NCBI GenBank assembly: GCA_016748015.1
Contig: JAAOMT010000302.1
Coordinates: 247,740 to 274,698 of the forward strand
Reading direction: 5' to 3'
Length of the DNA: 26,959 nucleotides
Source: Geosiphon pyriformis
Taxonomy: Eukaryota; Glomeromycota; Glomeromycetes; Archaeosporales; Geosiphonaceae
Below are positions 20,806-26,959 of the stretch, piece after piece. A model generated the notes under the pieces. The model did no database searches. It was not told the origin of the DNA and was given only the letters and a program-made list of their open reading frames with translations. A program made the translations under genes and the position numbers. Position 1 is the first letter of the stretch. Each line of letters opens with the position of its first letter.

Positions 20806-21405
20806 AACCAAAACGCATTGGTCCAGAGGAATCCAAACTGCACCGGAACCAATCAGCAAACCAATCCAAACTACCAAAATTATCAACAAACTTACCTTAA
20901 TATACTGGAAAACCTGATCATCGGAAACAATGATGGTAGAAACATAAACAGAACCAAGAATTTCTCCAAATTGAGCCAGACAATACCACCAGCAGTTGCT
21001 ACCGAAGATAGCAGCCTCGCAGCTATTTTTCCTTTTGAATTAGAGGAAAACAAGGCTATGTTCAGTGGAGCAGCATTGGACGAAAAACGCCCAATCACTG
21101 CTATGTATACGGAAGCCACTGTAAACAATACCCCAATCAAACTTATCTTAGACAGCGGATCCACTGGAAGCATCATAACGCTTCAACTAGTAAACCAACT
21201 GGGTTTCAAAGTTGATCGTGCCACAATGTCTCAAATCATAACAGCCAATAGAAGTACAAAGCTGCTTCATGGCGAAATTGACTCATTCCCTTTCGAAATT
21301 AACGGCATAGTAATACCTACAAAAGTATTAGTAATGGACACTACACAATATCAAGCATTAGTAGGGAATGACTGGCTAACAAAAGCCAACACCACCTTAG
21401 ACTAG
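20806..21405 (+). pseudogene. pol: retropepsin-like aspartic protease segment
   Basis: The frame of Gag continues here. An Asn/Gln-rich linker leads to a retropepsin fold with the active-site triad in 'LILDSGSTGS' (the DSG Asp codon is at 21151), then 'FEINGIVIPTKVLVMD' and 'ALVGNDWL', typical of Ty3/gypsy proteases that process Gag-Pol. The active site is intact. The frame ends at TAG 21403-21405 with another stop two codons later. Confidence 0.88.
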
Positions 21406-22020
21406 ACCACCTAAGAGCTTCTGATCAATTATAATAGCCACCAGGCCAAAATTCCAGCCACCTGTGGCCACTTCCAAAAACCCAGCACCAACCAAAGACC
21501 TACCTTCGAATTTGAGGAAAATCCAGCACTACCAGCCATCGAAACCTATCAGCTCTCTTGGGCTGATGACTAAAGAACAGGACTACCAGCCGTATCAACG
21601 TGGACCAGTGAAGAAAAATCCGAATGGAACTAGGTAAGTTCATGAAAAAATCACCAGCGATGCAGACCAAAGCTAGAATGCTCAGTTTGCAAGAAGAAAC
21701 TCTCGTCTATGACTGCATACAGCACACCAGATGAAGATCCAAGAAACTCCACCCACTACTATTGTAACCGTTGTAACAAAGAAAAATATGGTTATCCAGA
21801 AAGACACGGAAAATGGGACGAGGAACCGTGCCTTGCTTGTGGAGAACCGTTACCAAGAGAGTACGACTAGAACGACTTACCAAACAGAGGAGGAATGTGT
21901 GACACAACTTGCCAATACACGATCCTCATCTATAACTGGGTAAGAGGAGGAACGCCGTTCGAAGCAGTGTTCAACAGAGCATTAAAAAGACTATAGCACT
22001 ACCCACACGATGAGGACGAG
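21406..22020 (+). pseudogene. Cys-rich linker between protease and dUTPase, stop-ridden
   Basis: In the same frame the translation has CxxC-type pairs: 'CSVC', 'CNRC', 'CLAC' and CDTTC. A further Cys cluster follows at the start of the next open segment ('CENCLIPCQNQCCEKC', about 22221-22270). This suggests one or two zinc-binding modules. Seven stops interrupt it: 21412, 21571, 21631, 21643, 21868 and 21994, plus 21403 at its start, far denser than in flanking domains. A consensus GTAAGT lies at 21634, so part may have been an intron. I do not recognise the family. Confidence 0.6.
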
Positions 22021-23055
22021 TTGTACAACACCACACAAGCCAAAGTAAGAGGAGAAACCACTAAAGAAATACGATGTTGGAAAGAGTTAGCCAAAGTAGC
22101 TGACAAAGTCGCCAGCTACAACATGTTCGACTCAGTGGACGAATTCCAGGACTACTACCAACAACTATGCCCCACTCGACAAGAGCAAGAACAATACCTC
22201 GCCCAAATCAACACTTACCTCTGCGAAAACTGTCTCATTCCATGCCAAAATCAGTGCTGTGAAAAGTGTCAAGACGAAAGGGACTTAGAAAAAAAAATGA
22301 AAATTGAGAATCAGCAGTCTCAAAATCAATCAATAAATCAACAAGACTCACCTGACAGTCCTGAGTCAGAAAAATTTGTAGCCTATACCAACCTAGAACA
22401 GATAACCAACATCCGATACTTTGACAACGGGCACTTAGGAATAATACCCGAAAGAGCTCATCCAACTGATGCCGAATTCGATCTACATTATCCGGAAGAC
22501 CAATCCACAATGTTACCACCTAGGAGCATCACCAAAATCAACCTAAAAATAGCAGTTGAAATTCTGCCAGGAATAATAGTTCAAATGGTGTCACGATCAA
22601 GCTTCGTGAAAAAAGGAATAAGTGTTCAAGAAGGAGTAATTGACTCCAAATACACTGGAAATTTGATGGTTTTGCTACAGAACAATTCAGAAAAGCCTTA
22701 TACTATTGAATCTAAGAAAAAGATTACACAAGCAATTTTCCTACCATTGGTAAAAATTGGGAAATTCGTGCCAGTGGAAAATCATGAGGAATTGTCACAA
22801 ACAACGAGAGGAACTTTTGGTTTTGAATCAACAGGAAAAGGAATTGAAGCGAATTTTGCTGAAACAATAGAGAAAAAAGGCAAAGTAATTAAAAATGAGC
22901 AGTCCATCACGCTCCTACCATATGGAAAATCAGAAATAAAAATAAAAAGAACAATTAAAGAAAAAGACCTAATATTTGAGCCCTATTCAGAAACTTGCCA
23001 ACAGTTTCTCATAGGACTTACTAACCTTTTTATTCCAGCTGATAAAGCTCAATAG
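22021..23055 (+). pseudogene. dUTPase domain of the Pol polyprotein
   Basis: This is an open frame of 344 codons. The trimeric dUTPase fold spans about 22430-22850 with all five motifs in order: 'DAEFDL' (22468), 'VSRSSFVKKG', 'GVIDSKYTG' (22636-22662), 'KITQAIFLPL' and 'RGTFGFESTG' (22807-22836). dUTPase hydrolyses dUTP to dUMP and limits uracil in newly made cDNA. Motif 1 and motif 5 each have Glu where the family normally has Gly, and motif 3 has Lys where a second acidic residue is usual, so activity is doubtful. The catalytic Asp of motif 3 is present. Upstream are a Cys cluster and a Gln/Ser-rich linker. Cellular origin is unlikely because the frame is that of Gag and RT. Confidence 0.88.
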
Positions 23056-24669
23056 ATAAAAATTTCTATCGCAAACACCACAGAAGAACCCGTCTACATT
23101 CCGAAAGATACCATCATTGGATACCTTGGAACAGAGCTAGAAAACGCATCAACACCACAAGAAATTCTAAATTTCCCAGAAATTGCCCTCTACTGTGAAC
23201 TCACTTCAATAAATTGGCAACAACCATTAGAATGCTATCAATTTACACCAGAAGAATTGGCCAAATTAAACATTGGAACAATGGATCCTGACCAACAGCG
23301 ACAATTAAAAGCATTAATTTTAAAATACTTTGATATATTTTCAAGAAATGGCGAATTTGGAAGAACCAACTTGGTTTAACACCAAATTCCCACTGGAAAC
23401 GCCAAATCTGAAAAACAACACACTTATCATGTCCCACTAATAGAGCATAATTTTATCAGAGAAGAAGTCCAAAGCATGTTAGAAAAAGAAATAATACAAT
23501 CATCAATGAGCCTATGGTTCTCACCAATTGTTTTAGTAAGGAAAAAGAATGGAAAAATTAGATTTTGCATCAACTATCGCAAACTAAACAGCAAAACAAC
23601 TAAAGACTCATACCCAATACCATTAATTGACGAAATCTTCGACGTTTTTGGAGGAGCAAAATGGTTTTCTACACTGGACTTGACCAGTGGGTACTGGCAA
23701 GTGGAAATGGACCCAAAGGACAAGCATAAAACAGCATTCACAACACAAAATGACAATTATGAGTTCAATGTAATGCTATTTGGATTAACAAACGCTCCTG
23801 TGACATTCCAAAGACTAATGGACATAATTTACTCCGGAATCTTGTGGCAATCCGTTGTTGTCTACTTGGATGATACAAATGTTTTCTCATCAAAATTCAT
23901 GGATCATCTCCAACATTTACAACAAGTTTTTGAGAGATTGAGACATGCTGGACTTAAACTAAATCTAGAAAAATGTTTCTTTGGGAAAAATGAGCTAGCA
24001 TTTTTAGGACATGTAGTTGGAAAAGATGGAATAAAACCAGATTCATCAAAAATAGACAAAGTGAAAAATTTTCCAGTACCTCGAAACATTTCAGAAGTTA
24101 GAAGCTTTTTAGGACTCACATCTTATTACTGTCACTTTGTAGAAAACTTTTCAAACATCGCCAAACTCCTTAATTACTTACTATCTAAAAATGTGAAGTT
24201 TGAATGGACTAAAGCACAGCAAAAAGCTTTTGAGTACCTTAGACAAAAGCTCATTGAATCACCAATAATAATCTATCCGAATTTCAACAAGAAATTCAGT
24301 TTGGTCACAGATGTCTCTGGAACTGGACTTGGAGCTATTCTGTCACAAAAAGATGATAATGGAAGAGAATGTGTAATCGCTTATGCCAGCAGAAGTCTCA
24401 GTACAGCAGAACAAAACTACGCAGCACATGAACTTGAATGCTTAGCAGTAGTCTGGAGTTGTGTTTACTTTGACACATATTTACGGTACCAACCCTTTGA
24501 GATTACGACAGATCATAGAGGTCTGGTCTGGTTAAATAACAAGAAAGCGCTAAAAGGAAAATACGCCAGATGGTCACAAACATTAGCACCATACAATTAT
24601 ATTATCAAATATAAAGAAGATACCAAAAATGCTAATGCTGACTGTTTGTCAAGAATGAGACACACATAA
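23056..24669 (+). pseudogene. pol: reverse transcriptase-RNase H, Ty3/gypsy type
   Basis: After TAG 23053-23055 the same frame continues through a connector broken by TAA 23377-23379, and is then open for RT-RNase H. RT blocks: 'FCINYRKLNSKT', 'TLDLTSGYWQVEMD', 'FGLTNAPVTFQRLMD' and the catalytic 'YLDD' (23863-23874). The usual Pro before FGL is Leu, and the usual Ala before TFQ is Val. RNase H has its four acidic residues: Asp 24310, Glu 24436, Asp 24511 and Asp 24640 ('NADCLSR'). RT copies the RNA into cDNA and RNase H removes the template. The frame stops at TAA 24667-24669; the continuation is found in the -1 frame. Confidence 0.95.
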
Positions 24670-25763
24670 AAATCACCAACCCACCCGCCACAACAACAAT
24701 GAACAACTACCTTTACAAAAACCTCAGCCAATACTTGGAAACACTACAAATAGATGAAAAAATGTCAGTAAAAGAGCTAATTAAGCTCCAAAAATTAGCA
24801 AAACACTATTTCATCCAAAATTACATACTTTATTACCAGAATTGACAAAATCCAGATAATCTATTAAGAGTTATAATCACAAATGAAAAAGAAACTATCT
24901 TATTTAACATGCACTCAGATATTTATTCAGGCCACTTTGGAAAAACAGCAACTATCCAACGTGCAACTAGCTGTTACTATTGGCCAAAAATGAGTTCAGA
25001 CATAATCCAATACATAAGAAATTGTGACCCATACCAACAAAGAGGAGGAGCAAAAACAATGGAATTATTAAGACCAATAAAAGTTGAACAGCCATTTGAC
25101 AGAATCGGAATTGATTTAGTTGGACCCTTACCAATAACAACAAAAAACAACTGTTATATTGCAGTAGCCATGGACTATCTCACCAAATGGCCAGAAGCTA
25201 GAGCTATTAAAACAGCTGATGCTATTTCTGTAGCTCAATTTGTACATGAAGACTTAATTTGCTGACATGGATGTCCACAAGAATTGCTATCAGATCAAGG
25301 CACACACTTCATAAACAGCACCTTAAAAGAACTTAGCCAAAAATTTAGAATCAAGTGACCACTGTTATCACCATACCACTCTCAAACAAATGGATTAGTT
25401 GAAAGATTTAATCACACATTATGCAAATCACTGGCGAAAATTAGTAATGAACATGAAAAAGAATGAGATTTGTTCATACCAGTAGTACTACTAGCATATA
25501 GAACAGTAAAACAAGATACTACACAATTTACACCATTTGAACTAGTTTATGGAAGAAAAGCCACATTACCAGTTGAACTTACTATCCCAACTTATCCAAG
25601 TGACACTATTACAGAAGCAACATTCCAGGAAACACTACTTAGAAGAACATATGAATTAATAGGAACTTTAGAAAACAAAAAAAGAAAAGCAGCACAAAAT
25701 ATTGAACAATCACAAGAACAACAAAAAGTGAGACATGATAACCAGTTACCAGATAATAATTAG
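24670..25763 (+). pseudogene. pol: integrase zinc-binding and catalytic core
   Basis: This segment is shifted -1 relative to RT; an ATG in this frame is at 24699. The HHCC region has both His ('HSDIYSGH') and the first Cys ('NCDPYQQRG'), but the second Cys is Tyr. The DD35E core is traceable: Asp 25113 ('GIDLVGPLP'), Asp 25293 ('LSDQGTHF') and Glu 25401 ('TNGLVERFNHTL'), with 35 residues between the last two. TGA stops at 24843, 25263, 25356 and 25464 break it, so no intact enzyme can be made. The segment ends at TAG 25761; the C-terminal domain continues in the original frame. Integrase would insert the cDNA into the host genome. Confidence 0.92.
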
Positions 25764-26076
25764 CTACAAAATTGGAGATAAAGTATTGTTGCATCGTACA
25801 AAAATAGAAAAACAGTGGAGTGAAAAATTTGATCACAAGTGGGATGGACCATTTTATATTCACGAAATACTTAGAAATAGAGCATACAAGCTAAGACTAG
25901 ATGATAAAATATTAAGAAAAGCAGCACATGGTAACCAGCTGAAATTCTATTACAGTAAACCAGTAATAACAACAAAAACACCCAGAATTGGAACACAATT
26001 ACCTTTAATTCTACCAGAACAAATTCCACGAGATTTAGAACCAATAGTTTTAATTGAACATTATTCAAAAAGATAA
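25735..26076 (+). pseudogene. pol: integrase C-terminal (GPY/F) domain
   Basis: The frame returns to that of Gag-RT, so an indel lies near 25740-25760. 'YKIGDKVLLHR' and 'WDGPFYIHEIL' followed by 'AYKLRL' are the DNA-binding GPY/F-type module found at the C-terminus of Ty3/gypsy integrases. No chromodomain is seen after it. The segment ends with TAA 26074-26076, after which the frame is open again. Confidence 0.85.
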
Positions 26077-26118
26077 TTAATCTTAGATCACAGCAAAAAT
26101 GATTTAACAACCATAAAA

Positions 26119-26829
26119 ATGCATGCAAAAGATTCCAAAATAACAGTCAAAATTAAAACAATGATACTTATTCCAGAAAACATCAACAATATAATTCAAC
26201 AATTAGTTGAAAGCTTACAACAATTAAAATCTGATCTAGAAATCACAGTTAATAGCTCCAAAATAACATACATAAAAAGAACAATAGAAAATCCAAAAAC
26301 AAGAAAAGAACATAATTTCGAACCATATAATATTGCCAAATATAACAACAAATTTATTAGCAAAGTTATTGAAAAATTAGAGATAGCATTGGGCAATACA
26401 TTAATAATGGAAGAAATAGAAATAAGTGAATTAACACCAGATACATTTAGCAACTTGAAAACGAAATTTCCAATTAATTACTATTATTATCAACTAGGAA
26501 AGCACTTGAACATACAAACATTATACTCAAAAGACTCAACTAGAGTGTTTGACAAAACAACTATCCAACTATTAGAACCTTTCATTGGAAAAACCAATAC
26601 TACATTCCATTCAAAAACAGTTTACAGAATTTTCAAAGCATTTGAAAACTGTCACAAATTATTGTTGGACCCAACCATAAACATAATAACAACCAACAGT
26701 ATTGGATGACTTACCAACTTGCAATTTCAAGAATTACAACAACAAATTAATAACACAGTATTGAACCACTATAGTAACTTAGAATTTAATGAAGAAATTA
26801 ACTTCAATTTCGACGGAGCTCAATCTTGA
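26119..26829 (+). pseudogene. extra ORF between integrase and 3' LTR, function unknown
   Basis: This frame runs 196 codons from ATG 26119 to TGA 26707. It continues in the same frame for another 39 codons to TGA 26827-26829, one base into the polypurine tract. It lies in the frame of the integrase C-terminus, and the 14 codons between the integrase TAA and this ATG are also open, so it may once have been the end of Pol. The protein is Ile/Asn/Lys/Thr rich and probably helical, with no signal peptide, membrane segment, Cys/His cluster or chromodomain, which argues against an envelope protein. I do not recognise it. Confidence 0.7.
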
Positions 26830-26842
26830 AAAGAGGGGATAA
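26828..26842 (+). other. polypurine tract
   Basis: GAAAAGAGGGGATAA lies immediately before the 3' LTR, as expected for the plus-strand primer of reverse transcription. Confidence 0.9.
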
Positions 26843-26959
26843 TGTTACGGTTTAAAAATTTACCAAAAAGAATCATAAAAATAATACAAACTATTCAATC
26901 ATAATATAGCACAGTAATAATCTTAGAAAGGTAATGATTAACATAGTAGTAAACACCAT
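26843..26959 (+). repeat. 3' LTR, first 117 bp, cut by window end
   Basis: It starts TGTTACGG and aligns without gaps to 18021-18137 with five mismatches. The remaining 741 bp or so, and the 3' target duplication, lie outside the window. Confidence 0.97.

Larger units (their letters stand above)
18021..26959 (+). mobile_element. Ty3/gypsy LTR retrotransposon with dUTPase, degenerate, truncated by window end
   Basis: The order is LTR, primer-site candidate, Gag, zinc knuckle, aspartic protease, Cys-rich linker, dUTPase, RT, RNase H, integrase, extra ORF, polypurine tract, LTR. RT before integrase places it in Ty3/gypsy (Metaviridae). The start of the 3' LTR matches the 5' LTR at 112 of the 117 visible positions (four transitions, one transversion), so the insertion is old but not ancient. 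From the 858-bp LTR the full element should be about 9.7 kb. About 18 in-frame stops and two frame displacements show that this copy cannot be autonomous. Confidence 0.95.

Noticed and set aside
20609-20889. Trp-rich minus-strand frames over the Gag tail
   Set aside because: They are antisense shadows of the Asn/Gln/Pro-rich zinc-knuckle tail.
21731-21943. 70-codon plus-strand frame in the Cys-rich linker
   Set aside because: It is in a different frame from Gag-Pol, while the CxxC pairs lie in the Gag-Pol frame.
26119-26829. Envelope gene as the identity of the 3' ORF
   Set aside because: There is no signal peptide, no membrane-spanning segment and almost no cysteine.

Overview
The window is eukaryotic: very AT-rich, full of homopolymer and triplet microsatellites, with one clearly spliced gene (short introns of 62-91 nt) and two transposable elements. 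The short introns, the low GC, a minor-type (U12-like) intron, and a large decayed Ty3/gypsy element carrying a dUTPase domain all fit an early-diverging fungus. A Glomeromycotina genome such as Rhizophagus is my best guess. This is inference from style, not proof.

Layout. (1) 1-11762 is mostly non-coding AT-rich DNA: two long poly(A) tracts (72 and 54 nt), many TTA/AAT/TTG/TCA, TA, TTTTA and TTATTTA repeats, and a short GC-rich CTGACC/CTGGCC patch. Several coding-like scraps are present. The best are a possible three-exon segment at 5694-6144 (+) and a 100-codon ATG reading frame at 7761-8063 (-); neither is recognised. (2) 11763-14625 on the minus strand is a complete eight-exon gene for an ASCC2/Cue3 (Rqt3) homologue of 765 aa, the CUE-domain, polyubiquitin-binding subunit of the ASC-1/RQT complex that resolves collided ribosomes. 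Its first intron only works as a U12-type AT-AC intron; the other seven are GT-AG. (3) 14626-18020 is extremely AT-rich and holds a 1340-bp TA-flanked element with terminal inverted repeats (Tc1/mariner-pogo style) at 15743-17082, with decayed minus-strand reading frames inside. (4) 18021-26959 is a Ty3/gypsy LTR retrotransposon cut by the window end: 858-bp 5' LTR, primer-site candidate, Gag, zinc knuckle, protease, a Cys-rich linker, dUTPase, RT-RNase H, integrase, an extra unidentified 3' reading frame, polypurine tract, and the first 117 bp of the 3' LTR.

The retroelement appears to descend from one long Gag-Pol frame. Gag, zinc knuckle, protease, dUTPase, RT-RNase H, the integrase C-terminus and the extra 3' frame all share one frame. 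Only about 24.66-25.76 kb is displaced, by two mutually cancelling shifts. It carries about 18 in-frame stops and several substitutions at conserved residues, many compatible with C-to-T/G-to-A change, so this copy is dead. The visible LTR pair differs at 5 of 117 positions.

Most notable: the AT-AC intron in ASCC2, the dUTPase between protease and RT, the Cys-rich module before it, and the unknown frame between integrase and the polypurine tract.
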